The position numbers were made by a program, and so were the translations under genes. Of a stretch of DNA of 21,630 nt, positions 1 through 8,857 are shown one piece after another. Origin of the DNA: a virus; IMG/VR virus record IMGVR_UViG_3300010885_041594, positions 1-21,630 of that record, one strand, 5' to 3'. Within the stretch, counting starts at the first letter, position 1. Each line of letters starts with the position of its first letter. The notes below the pieces were generated by a model. That model worked only from the letters and a program-made list of their open reading frames with translations. It was not told the origin of the DNA and did not search any database.

Positions 1-556
1 ATGCTCTTAGGTTATTCATTGGTTTAGCTACTAGTTCTAATAGTCCTGAACTCTGTTGTCCATTATATAGAATAGCTTTATTAAACCACTTATCGTTTGT
101 TTCTATTTTTGTGTTATAACTAAACACACCATCTGGTATAGGAAGATATTCATATGCCTTAGTGTAATCTTTTACATTCTGTAAAATTTCATCAAAGTAT
201 TGATAAGCAAATGGGTATTCAATTATATATGGTTCTATGTTTCCATAATATGTATTGTATAATTGAATGTTTGTTAAGTGTCTCCATAAACAAGCTGTTA
301 CTGTTTGTACAAATGTTGAATTTGCAATATCATCAATAGTAAAAGATTCTAAAGCAAATGCTTTTTTTATAAAACATCTTCCTGTTGATTCAATATATAA
401 TATAGATACAGCATTGTCTACAACAAACGTAGTTCCTTTAACTAAGGTTTTCTTAGGCACATCAGTAGCTACTACATTCCCAAGATTATCAGTGATGGTG
501 AATGGTCCAGAAGTTGCTCCAGCTCTTGTTAATTTTACAATTATAGTTTTTGACAT
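1..556 (-). CDS. GPF-module protein resembling the C-terminal part of a crAss-like stabilization/muzzle protein (partial, runs off left edge)
   Basis: This frame is open from ATG at 554-556 to the window edge: 185 codons, with the 3' end missing. Residues 1 to about 68 form a small module with SGPF near residue 16, an alternating beta-like pattern and STGRC near residue 60. The same module opens two fibre-island proteins (10245-10760 and 13550-14440). Residues from about 75 change character, with LWRH, YYGNIEPYIIEYPF and NDKWFNKAILYNGQQSSGLL. I associate that style with the distal part of crAss-like stabilization (muzzle) proteins. The start lies 3 nt after the TAA of the 2032-aa gene and in the same frame, so only that stop separates the two. 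I infer that it is the displaced C-terminal portion of the muzzle protein. The coding frame is secure; the assignment is moderate. Confidence 0.75.
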   Translation of the reverse strand, partial: MSKTIIVKLTRAGATSGPFTITDNLGNVVATDVPKKTLVKGTTFVVDNAVSILYIESTGRCFIKKAFALESFTIDDIANSTFVQTVTACLWRHLTNIQLYNTYYGNIEPYIIEYPFAYQYFDEILQNVKDYTKAYEYLPIPDGVFSYNTKIETNDKWFNKAILYNGQQSSGLLELVAKPMNNLRA

Positions 557-559
557 AGC

Positions 560-3500
560 TTAAGGAATTGTTGTTGTAGTCGTTGTTGTGCTAGATGATG
601 TTGTTGTAGTTGGCTGTATTAAAGCAGTTGGTACACAACTTCTTAATTGTGTTGCTGATATAAATGAAACTCCTTCAGGGTCTGTATTTCCTGAGAAAGT
701 TATAGATGTATCGCTAACTATATATATGTCATTATTAGTATCAATTACAAATATATCACATCCACATTCATGTATAGTGGTAGCAGCTATAGATCCTATA
801 TTTAAATCTAACTCAATAACTCCTGTAGCATAATCATATTGTGTTATATAATTATCTCCTGATATAGTATCAATATTAATAACTAATAGTTTACCACCAG
901 TTGTATATAGCATATTACCTATAGCAGTTCTATCGACTTGTAAACTAAATTGAACTGTAGAAGTAAATGCAGGAGGAATTACATTGCAATCAAGAGTTAG
1001 TTCTACAACATCTTGTGGTGAAACAGAATCATCTATTGCAATTAATGTTACATCATCTATTGCAACTATTCCTGAAGAAGTTGTAAATCCTACTGGGAAT
1101 GGAATTGCTGTATTAAATGTTGCACTAAATGGACTTAATGTAATATCCCACATTAAGAATTGAGTATTTACACTCCATAAGTAATTGCTTGTCATAGCTA
1201 TTCCATACGTAGAAGTAAAGCTAGGGATGTTTAGTTTAACCACAGGAAGATCTGAATAATAATAAATACTATCAGTTGTGTTCAATAAAATTCCACAACA
1301 TTCTTTTATACTTGGTATTAGTGTAGTTGTTGTTGTGGTTGTATTATCACATAAACAACTTCCTATTTCTGAAATTACACCTGACTCAACATGATATACA
1401 TTTCCAAAAAATGAACTTTCATTTGTAAAGTACCATCCATCAGCAACTAATGTACAATCAGTAGATTGATCATTATATACAGTTTGACCTACCTCAAGAG
1501 ATGCTGCCTGTACTGGAAGTCTAGTTAATGTTACATTAGAAGATTGACCAGCTACAACAACAATAGCATTACATGCATCATTTAATGTACCTGAACTTAT
1601 AACTGGTGGATCAGGATCAATTGTATATCCTCCATAAAATTGAAATGTAAATAAATCTGATGGTCTTGCGCACACTGTTGTTGTTGTTGATGGTGGAACT
1701 GTTATAATTGCATCTCCTTCTAATTCACATGATGTTTCAATAACAACACCTTCTAAATTACAAGATAATGTTGTAATAGTAGTTGTAGTTGTAGATGTAG
1801 AAGAAGTAGTTGGTTTTACTGGAGGTATTCTATTTTGATTTCCTACTAACGCTTGAAACTCTCCTTCAATATCTGAACAACAATTATTACTACCTGAATA
1901 AAAGAAATTATTCTCAGCTATATACCAATTAGGTATATAACTATGAAATGATATCCAAGCTTTAACATTTAAATGATATGATAGTGTCCATGACTTATTA
2001 CAGAAATAGTCTGGATCTGTTAAATAAACTTGTGTCTTGAATGAAACACCATTAATTATTTCTTCTACATAAAATTCTCTAGTAGCAGAATCATATTTTA
2101 CATCTGGATCTATTGGAATATAATCAAGTTTAGTGATTATAATTCTATCATATTTAGAATCATATACACCATGAAGTCCTACTCCTGTAAAATTATTATC
2201 TATATTAACTCCAGGAATTACAATTCTTTCATTGTTAACTATTACTTCTTTATCAGGGAAATATCTTAATATCTCAAATGCTAAATGGTCTGTAAAAAAT
2301 TTATTTAGTCCTGAACCAAATGCAGAAAGATCTTCAGCTTGATTACCAGAAATTAAAAATACCTGTCCTCTTTTAGCATCTATAGTTACTTGTCCTTGAG
2401 GAATCTTTAATAACATTTTATTTTGAGATCCTACATATCCAAGATCTGTTTCAGCAAAATCGACTGGAGGAGATGATTTAAATAATGTATCATTTCCTAA
2501 ATAAGCTGCTTGAGGATTACTTGTATTGATTGTAAGCATTGTATTGTATAACAATGATTTATTTTCAAATCTTGCTAATATACCTTTGTTCTGTATACCA
2601 TCTAATGATGTTAACTTTCCATAGTTTTGAGGAAAATCAAATAATGATATAGGACGATATATTAACCAGTTGTTAACTCTTACATCAGCATTTTGATTTT
2701 GTGTGTCAGAATAGATTGCTCTAAATGGAAAATTTGTATAGCACAATTGTGTTGTCCAATCTGGAGGAAGATGTGTAAATGTATTTTCCTTATTCTGTTT
2801 AGAGAATGTTACATTATATGTATATGTATTATCATTAGCTATAGATACATAACTTTCTTGTACCCAATCATCAGGAATACTTGTACTTACATGTGGCCAA
2901 AAATCTCCTTCTTTATTATTAAATGCTTGTCTAAGATCAACATTATAAGAACTCTCACAATAGAAGTTAGGCACTCCATATGCAAATAAATAGAACTTAC
3001 CATCATAATATGTTCTATTAGGATTTTCTTCTGGAGGAGCAGGTAATTGACTATTAGGACAATCAAAGTTGTGAGCTTTGAATGAAATCATGTTTGTCAT
3101 TATTGTAGTATTCTTAACGTCAAAATCTTTTAAAATAGATCTTGCAGAATGCCAATACTTTGGATAGGCAATGTTACCAATCTCATCATAGAATATATCT
3201 GAATCATCAGGAGCATTCACTCTATTATCTATAAAGAATGGGAGTTTTGTTTTAAATGTAAATCTAGATATAAATGTATCTCCTCCAAATATTGTATTAT
3301 TTGGACTTGGTACATTATTAAATCTTTGGAAACCTGTATCAACTGTATCATATGAATATATCTGACCCCATTGATTAACAAAGTCATTTTTCATAGATGC
3401 ATAATAAGAAACAACTTGTATTGGTTGGTCTTGTGCTGGAGTGGCACAAGTTCCTGTTTCTCCAATTGTTATTCTTGATGTATCAGTTATAAAACTTTTT

Positions 3501-6500
3501 CCACCAACTACCATATTATTGCTAAAATCTGGCAATGGTAATGATGGGAATTTTGTATTTAATGTTGCTGTAAATGTATTTATTAATGTAATTGTGTAAT
3601 CAGGATCTCCAGCTATTTTTACAGGATATGTAGTTGATAAAACAGTTTGACAAGTGTTTCCAACAAGTGTTATTGTAACTGTCATTCCTGTTATGTAATC
3701 AGTATAATTAATTTTAAATGGAGGAGTAACTAATGTAGGAGTACTAATATCAGGATTATTGTTACAAACATTATATTCATAATATGTAATCTCTACATCT
3801 TGAACATCATCAACTGTTTTAATATATACAGATGATTCTCTTTGGTAATTATTTATAGTGTAATTATCACCTACAGATTGAACCCCAGGAATTAGATATT
3901 GTGCAATATCAATATTTCTTTGTTTGATACCAAAATTATTATCTATTGATTTCCAATAATCATAATTAGCTATTGAGTTAAACGAATAGGCATAGTTTTT
4001 TCTTGTGATACCATTAATATAAATTGTTAGATATGATTGGTATGCAGTAAACATTGCTCCAGCATTAAAATCACCAACCATTGACGCAACCTTAACAGAA
4101 CTAGTCAATGCATCTCTTTGTGCTTCTTCTGTAAGTAATCTATATTTAGCATTCTTTTTAACTTCAACAAAATGTGCAAGTCCTTTTCCAAACATTACAT
4201 TTTCAAGTTTAAGAATATCCCCTAAGAAAGGTTGTCCAAAAGAAGTTTCAGGAGAATTAAATACATGTCTATATTGTGCTGAAACATTAGCATTGCTATT
4301 TTGAGGAACATCATCTTGACAATTAACATCCACTCTAAAATTTGATGATTCTACACGAGTTATATCAGGATCACATCCTCCTCCACCTCCACCAGTAATC
4401 ATATCCCATGTATTTCCTAAAAATCCACCACTACCTGTACAATGTTGAACACATTTAGGAATTGTACCAACTACAACTTTAACATATGTATCTCCAGGTA
4501 CTCCTTCAAGATCCCATCCATCTATCCAATCTGTTTTCGTACCTACAAAAATATCTTCCCATTCAGCTCTAAATCCAGCACATCCTCCTCCACCATATGA
4601 AAGTTTCCAAACATCATAATTGGCATATCCTGCTTTTCCTGCTCCTGCATAAAAAACAGGTCTAGTCATACCACAAACATATTGTTGTCCAATGTTATAA
4701 TATTTTACTCTTGTGAGTTTGTTGTTATCACAACTTAAAAATTCTACTTCTGCATAATCTGGTCCACCATCAGGATCTTTTATTAAACTAGTTATTATAA
4801 GATTCCAAGTTTCACATTCTTGTTTCCATGCATTATTTACTTGATTTAAAAAGGGATCTTGATGTACATCATTATATGGATAATTAGGGAAGTAGTATGA
4901 CTGCCCTTCTCTTTCATATAATCCAACATTTCTAAGAATACCTTTTGCAATAATAGATTTATTTGTTCCTCTATCTCCTCTTACTATTTTAAATCCAACA
5001 ATGTCATATTTTTGTTGAGAAGTTAAATTAGAAATGTTTATTAAATTATAAATTTGATCAGGATCTATTTTAACTCCAATAGGAAATACAGAGTCATTCT
5101 GCATCACCATACTGTTTATATTTGTAAAAATTACTGATTCAATAATTGGACTAACAAGTACATCTGGAAACTTATGATGTCTAATAGGTTGACTTGCAAG
5201 ATCTCCCCACATGTCTATATTACAAGGATAAGTATCTGCTGATTCCCAATAAGCAAATTCACCATATTGATATGGTGTAGCATTTCCAATAGGGGTGTCA
5301 ATAGCTGCTCCAATTACAGAAGCTGTATTATATATCTTCCAATAAGGAGCACTTGTTCCATCTCCTATAAAATCAGGATTTGTATTAGGTACATCTGGGT
5401 ATACTTCATTAGAACCTTTTACTCTACCAGGAATATGAAAACCATCTGTTTGTTTTCCATTTCTTAATAAGAATACAATCTCAAATGCGTACACCTCGTC
5501 ACGTAAATAACCACGCAAGTTTGTAGCATTTAATTCATCAGCATAGTTTTCATTAGCAGGAAGTTTATATGTCTGCCATTTTAAATCAATTTTACTAGCA
5601 ATACTTTGATAATTAATTCTATCTATAGATGTAAGATTATCCCATATTAATATATCTTGTACAGATGTTAAATCTTGTGCAATATCATAATATGGATATT
5701 TTAAAAATATATCATTTATAGTTAATCTTATTTGTGTTTGATTCTGTCCTGTGTATATAATGTCTTTATTTGTTTGATCAATGAAATATGTTCCAACTAA
5801 TTCAACAGAAGGAATATTATTTATTGTTTTGATTACAGCAAGATTGAAATATTGAAATTGACCTGTACTATCTAAATTATTAATATTAATAACAATAGAC
5901 CTGCCCACTTCATAATTAAAACTAGGAGTGGTAATATTTATATCAGCAACAGGTGTTGGATTAGTAACTGAATAATAAGAAGTGTATTCATTACCTGATG
6001 CATCGCAATATTGTATAGCAAACTGATATGTACCTGCAATAAGAGATCCCCCATTTCTAACATCAACTATTTTTAATTCAGGAATGCTAAAGTTAGGTTG
6101 TAATTTTAATTGATTACAATCAACTTGACTACTTTCTATAGGATCACAAAGAGTAGAACCAACTTGTAATATATAAGGAATATTATTTATATCTAAATAT
6201 CTTCTTGGATTTAAACCATCTGTCCAATATATTTCTGTTGTACAATTTGTAATTTTATGTACAATTTTGTGTATTGGATAGTTTATATTAAAAGCAAGAC
6301 ATGGTGCGTTAACTAATATTTTATAAACACAATCATTATTTTCCATATATCCAATCTGACATTCTCCTGTTTCAGGATTAGTTATAAAAAATATATGTTT
6401 GTTTTGTTCAACAATAAAATGTGTTCCTATCAAAATAAATTGTGGAGGAAACTCAAGACAAAATTCATTTCCTGGTTCATTTTGATAATTAACTGAAGAA

Positions 6501-6658
6501 GCATCAAAGTTTTCAACAGATGCATTTAATGCATATGTTAATTGACCTTTGGTTACTTGGTTAACACTATTATCTAAATTTAAACCTAAAGAACCAACAG
6601 TGTACTCTAGTTTAATGTTTCCTTGTGATGTATTATCTTGAGATGTATTATCTGCCAT
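560..6658 (-). CDS. Giant tail stabilization/muzzle-type protein of crAss-like phage with appended Thr-linked modules
   Basis: This is a 2032-residue protein. Residues 1 to about 1605 look like the P22-stabilization-type protein of crAss-like phages, which forms the distal tail assembly. Visible signs are an N-terminal GLNLDNSVNQVTKGQLTYALN-like start, TDGLNPRRYLDINN near residue 150, Gly-rich stretches near 690 and 755, and KSWTLSYHLNVKAWISFHSY near 1560. After about 1610 the style changes. There is a T-rich linker, a short doubled C-x-LEG unit, another TTTT linker, a cysteine-rich domain with a VGQTVYND...DGWYF pattern (about 1660-1775), a TTTTTTT linker, a roughly 230-residue domain with beta-propeller-like repeats, and a bare Thr tail ending TIP. 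It starts 2 nt after the tail tubular gene, which fits its position. The core assignment is fairly sure; the added modules are described only from their pattern. Confidence 0.85.
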   Translation of the reverse strand: MADNTSQDNTSQGNIKLEYTVGSLGLNLDNSVNQVTKGQLTYALNASVENFDASSVNYQNEPGNEFCLEFPPQFILIGTHFIVEQNKHIFFITNPETGECQIGYMENNDCVYKILVNAPCLAFNINYPIHKIVHKITNCTTEIYWTDGLNPRRYLDINNIPYILQVGSTLCDPIESSQVDCNQLKLQPNFSIPELKIVDVRNGGSLIAGTYQFAIQYCDASGNEYTSYYSVTNPTPVADINITTPSFNYEVGRSIVININNLDSTGQFQYFNLAVIKTINNIPSVELVGTYFIDQTNKDIIYTGQNQTQIRLTINDIFLKYPYYDIAQDLTSVQDILIWDNLTSIDRINYQSIASKIDLKWQTYKLPANENYADELNATNLRGYLRDEVYAFEIVFLLRNGKQTDGFHIPGRVKGSNEVYPDVPNTNPDFIGDGTSAPYWKIYNTASVIGAAIDTPIGNATPYQYGEFAYWESADTYPCNIDMWGDLASQPIRHHKFPDVLVSPIIESVIFTNINSMVMQNDSVFPIGVKIDPDQIYNLINISNLTSQQKYDIVGFKIVRGDRGTNKSIIAKGILRNVGLYEREGQSYYFPNYPYNDVHQDPFLNQVNNAWKQECETWNLIITSLIKDPDGGPDYAEVEFLSCDNNKLTRVKYYNIGQQYVCGMTRPVFYAGAGKAGYANYDVWKLSYGGGGCAGFRAEWEDIFVGTKTDWIDGWDLEGVPGDTYVKVVVGTIPKCVQHCTGSGGFLGNTWDMITGGGGGGCDPDITRVESSNFRVDVNCQDDVPQNSNANVSAQYRHVFNSPETSFGQPFLGDILKLENVMFGKGLAHFVEVKKNAKYRLLTEEAQRDALTSSVKVASMVGDFNAGAMFTAYQSYLTIYINGITRKNYAYSFNSIANYDYWKSIDNNFGIKQRNIDIAQYLIPGVQSVGDNYTINNYQRESSVYIKTVDDVQDVEITYYEYNVCNNNPDISTPTLVTPPFKINYTDYITGMTVTITLVGNTCQTVLSTTYPVKIAGDPDYTITLINTFTATLNTKFPSLPLPDFSNNMVVGGKSFITDTSRITIGETGTCATPAQDQPIQVVSYYASMKNDFVNQWGQIYSYDTVDTGFQRFNNVPSPNNTIFGGDTFISRFTFKTKLPFFIDNRVNAPDDSDIFYDEIGNIAYPKYWHSARSILKDFDVKNTTIMTNMISFKAHNFDCPNSQLPAPPEENPNRTYYDGKFYLFAYGVPNFYCESSYNVDLRQAFNNKEGDFWPHVSTSIPDDWVQESYVSIANDNTYTYNVTFSKQNKENTFTHLPPDWTTQLCYTNFPFRAIYSDTQNQNADVRVNNWLIYRPISLFDFPQNYGKLTSLDGIQNKGILARFENKSLLYNTMLTINTSNPQAAYLGNDTLFKSSPPVDFAETDLGYVGSQNKMLLKIPQGQVTIDAKRGQVFLISGNQAEDLSAFGSGLNKFFTDHLAFEILRYFPDKEVIVNNERIVIPGVNIDNNFTGVGLHGVYDSKYDRIIITKLDYIPIDPDVKYDSATREFYVEEIINGVSFKTQVYLTDPDYFCNKSWTLSYHLNVKAWISFHSYIPNWYIAENNFFYSGSNNCCSDIEGEFQALVGNQNRIPPVKPTTSSTSTTTTTITTLSCNLEGVVIETSCELEGDAIITVPPSTTTTVCARPSDLFTFQFYGGYTIDPDPPVISSGTLNDACNAIVVVAGQSSNVTLTRLPVQAASLEVGQTVYNDQSTDCTLVADGWYFTNESSFFGNVYHVESGVISEIGSCLCDNTTTTTTTLIPSIKECCGILLNTTDSIYYYSDLPVVKLNIPSFTSTYGIAMTSNYLWSVNTQFLMWDITLSPFSATFNTAIPFPVGFTTSSGIVAIDDVTLIAIDDSVSPQDVVELTLDCNVIPPAFTSTVQFSLQVDRTAIGNMLYTTGGKLLVINIDTISGDNYITQYDYATGVIELDLNIGSIAATTIHECGCDIFVIDTNNDIYIVSDTSITFSGNTDPEGVSFISATQLRSCVPTALIQPTTTTSSSTTTTTTTIP

Positions 6659-6660
6659 GA

Positions 6661-7629
6661 TTAATTATTTCTTCTTCTTCCATAACGATTTGTTCTATTA
6701 GGAAGTTCATACATATTGAATCTATTTAAATCTTGCGTTATTCTTCTTTGTTTAGTATAGACATCTTGTTTTTTAACTTCTATACTTGCCATAATGAATG
6801 CTTCATCATACAACTGCTTGTAATATACAAGCTTTTGTTGTAACTGATTAAATGTTTCATCATTAGTTTGATTTGTAAGCATTTCAAATACTTTGTATTT
6901 AATGAATGCTTCTATATATTCTCTAATACGATAATTATCAGGAATTAATTGACTACCAACTTCATCATATTCTGTAGCATAGAATATTAGTTGTATTGTT
7001 GCATTTCTAAAATTAGTTACAATTTTATTATCTCTAATGTCAAATGAATCAAATGTAGATGATCCTGGAGTATTTAGACCAACATTAACATGTTGCCCAT
7101 ATAAATCCAAATCGTTTGAATAATCTACAGAACAATTACTTCTTGCAGATATATTACCTGGTTTAAGAAGATATGATTGTCTATACGACCTTGTCATTTG
7201 TTGATTAGTTTTATATACAGCCTGTATAAGCTCTGGCATACACTCAGGACATCCTGTTGTACATTCAAGATTTGTACAAGGAACTCCTCCTGATGTTACA
7301 GGAACAATTTGTATTGTAGTGGATGATGCTGCTTGTGTATATAATGAATTAGCTGATTGATATGGAAATTGAGGAATTTCAACTAACATCCAAGCTTCTC
7401 TTACAGCATAAAAGTTATCAGGAAGTCTAGCTTGAAAGTCTTCTATATATAAAACTTCTTCAGAAATAACATATGTTGTTCTTCCAAGTTTTTGTAAGCA
7501 CTTATCAAGATAGGTTGGAAATAAAAGATCATCTATTGCACCTGTATCAAAATAGCTTTTAAGCTCTTCTTTAACAGTGGCATAAACTGGTTCAGGACTA
7601 ACAAAATTATATTTATAGTAGTAACTCAT
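6661..7629 (-). CDS. Tail tubular / head-tail adaptor protein, P22 gp4-like (crAss ring protein type)
   Basis: This 322-residue protein starts MSYYYKYNFVSPEPVYATVK, followed by helical text (KEELKSYFDTGAIDDLLF, LDKCLQKLG) and then VLYIEDFQARLPDNFYAVREAW. That layout is typical of the P22 gp4-like tail tubular protein of crAss-like phages, which forms a ring below the portal. Length and position, directly before the stabilization-type gene, agree. A cysteine cluster C118-x4-C-x3-C-x2-C130 could hold a metal or disulfides. The C-terminal end is basic and helical (KKQDVYTKQRRI, NRYGRRRNN). The gene lies 8 nt after the IHF-like gene and 2 nt before the 2032-aa gene, inside one tight operon. Assignment is by family style and synteny, not a search. 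Confidence 0.8.
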   Translation of the reverse strand: MSYYYKYNFVSPEPVYATVKEELKSYFDTGAIDDLLFPTYLDKCLQKLGRTTYVISEEVLYIEDFQARLPDNFYAVREAWMLVEIPQFPYQSANSLYTQAASSTTIQIVPVTSGGVPCTNLECTTGCPECMPELIQAVYKTNQQMTRSYRQSYLLKPGNISARSNCSVDYSNDLDLYGQHVNVGLNTPGSSTFDSFDIRDNKIVTNFRNATIQLIFYATEYDEVGSQLIPDNYRIREYIEAFIKYKVFEMLTNQTNDETFNQLQQKLVYYKQLYDEAFIMASIEVKKQDVYTKQRRITQDLNRFNMYELPNRTNRYGRRRNN

Positions 7630-7637
7630 TGTTTTTA

Positions 7638-8120
7638 TTATTTAATGTTCCATTCTCTGTATAAGTCTTTATACTTATCATCAGCTTTTATGTAGTGAGA
7701 CAATAGTCTTGATGTTATTCTTGATGGTTTAAAATACCAAAGATCAGAATGTCTAAATCTAGTTATCTTTTTAAACCATTGCCAACCAAAGAAAAATCCT
7801 TCTGTGTGGTAATTAAAATTATATATAACCTTTCCTTTTTCTTTAGTCTTTTGCCAATCAATAGGAAGATTTATAAACTCTCTTCCATTAACATCATTTA
7901 TTCTTTTTCTTTTCTTTTTAATTATTGAAAACTCTCCAAGTCCAAATGGAAGCTTTACCTTCTCTCCTGTTTCTAATATGTATTGTTTATATTCTTCATT
8001 GAATGAATATATAATATTTCTCCATTCATTGAATGTCAAAATAATATTTGGATTTTTTGAACAAAAATCTATATAATTATCTTTGCTTGCGCTCCTCCAT
8101 TCAACCTTTACTCTTGCCAT
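7638..8120 (-). CDS. IHF/HU-like DNA-binding subunit of crAss-like structural block
   Basis: This is a 160-residue basic protein. Residues about 28-72 contain FNEWRNIIYSFNEEYKQYIL followed by TGEKVKLPFGLGEFSIIKKK, which matches the IHF/HU core pattern of a helix pair and then a G-x-V-x-L-x-GxGxF beta strand. The C-terminal half is rich in aromatic and basic residues (FFFGWQWFKKITRFRH). Crassvirales genomes carry IHF-like subunits at this position, just before the tail tubular gene, and synteny supports the call. Whether it binds DNA or has been recruited as a virion part cannot be told from the sequence. The start follows the double stop TAA TAA of the upstream gene by 0 nt after the second TAA. 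Confidence 0.72.
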   Translation of the reverse strand: MARVKVEWRSASKDNYIDFCSKNPNIILTFNEWRNIIYSFNEEYKQYILETGEKVKLPFGLGEFSIIKKKRKRINDVNGREFINLPIDWQKTKEKGKVIYNFNYHTEGFFFGWQWFKKITRFRHSDLWYFKPSRITSRLLSHYIKADDKYKDLYREWNIK

Positions 8121-8123
8121 TTA

Positions 8124-8849
8124 TTAACTAGTTGCTTTTGAATTAGGGGCTTGTCCATCTACTCCATCTTCTGTCATATCAGTTTTAATATTAAAATATG
8201 TAGATAGAAGCTTTTGAGAAGTTAATTGTAACACTTGTTGTTCTAGATATCCAGGACATGGGAACTCTTTATCTAAAGGATTAATGCATATATCTTCTAA
8301 TGAATATTCTTTTCCACATCCACATTCTGGATATAATATATCATTATGAACATCTTCTTCAAAGAATGCTACAAATCTAACTGCTTGCAATAATGGATTG
8401 TTAACATATAAATATCCATTAGTAATCCAAAAGTATGCTTCATTTTTAATAATTGGAAGCTTTAACAGATTTACATATCTATTAACAGATATTTCTTTTA
8501 ACTTCTTTCCTTTACCACCTAATGCATTAATAGAATAAACTCCTTGTATTACATATTGATAATTACCTTCTGATATACGTGGAATCTTTTCTCTACTTCT
8601 AGCTATTGTACATTCATCTACATAATCACAACATTCAGAAAGAGGAACTTCACACATTTCTAAACAAGGAATAGTAGTAAACAATGTATCTGTTGCCCAA
8701 AGTTTTCTAAGGTTTGTTTCTCTCTTAATTAATAATAAAGAGTTATTTCTTATTTCGCTAAGTATTGCTCTGTCTGTAATCAAAGAATCAGTAGAAAGCA
8801 ACTTGTGTGTGCTTCTAACATCTGATACTAATTTTCTACCTGTTGACAT
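8124..8849 (-). CDS. Conserved crAss-like structural-block protein (tail/ring component candidate), cysteine-rich
   Basis: This is a 241-residue protein of unproven function. The N-terminus is helical (DRAILSEIRNNSLLLIKRET). A cysteine cluster follows at residues 62-80 (C62, C66, C73, C74, C80), then a beta-rich middle (YQYVIQGVYSINA, EAYFWITNGYLYVNN), a second cysteine group (C176, C178, C188, C198) and a helical C-terminus (LQLTSQKLLSTYF). The style and the place before the IHF-like gene match a protein conserved in crAss-like structural blocks, some of whose members are tail ring components. That identity is inferred from synteny. The gene ends with tandem TAA codons and sits 8 nt after the metallophosphoesterase gene. 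Confidence 0.6.
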   Translation of the reverse strand: MSTGRKLVSDVRSTHKLLSTDSLITDRAILSEIRNNSLLLIKRETNLRKLWATDTLFTTIPCLEMCEVPLSECCDYVDECTIARSREKIPRISEGNYQYVIQGVYSINALGGKGKKLKEISVNRYVNLLKLPIIKNEAYFWITNGYLYVNNPLLQAVRFVAFFEEDVHNDILYPECGCGKEYSLEDICINPLDKEFPCPGYLEQQVLQLTSQKLLSTYFNIKTDMTEDGVDGQAPNSKATS

Positions 8850-8857
8850 ATTTTGTA

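Noticed and set aside
267-563. Plus-strand 98-codon frame near the left edge
   Set aside because: It lies wholly opposite the open minus-strand GPF-headed gene (1-556), which has recognisable domain text and perfect operon spacing.
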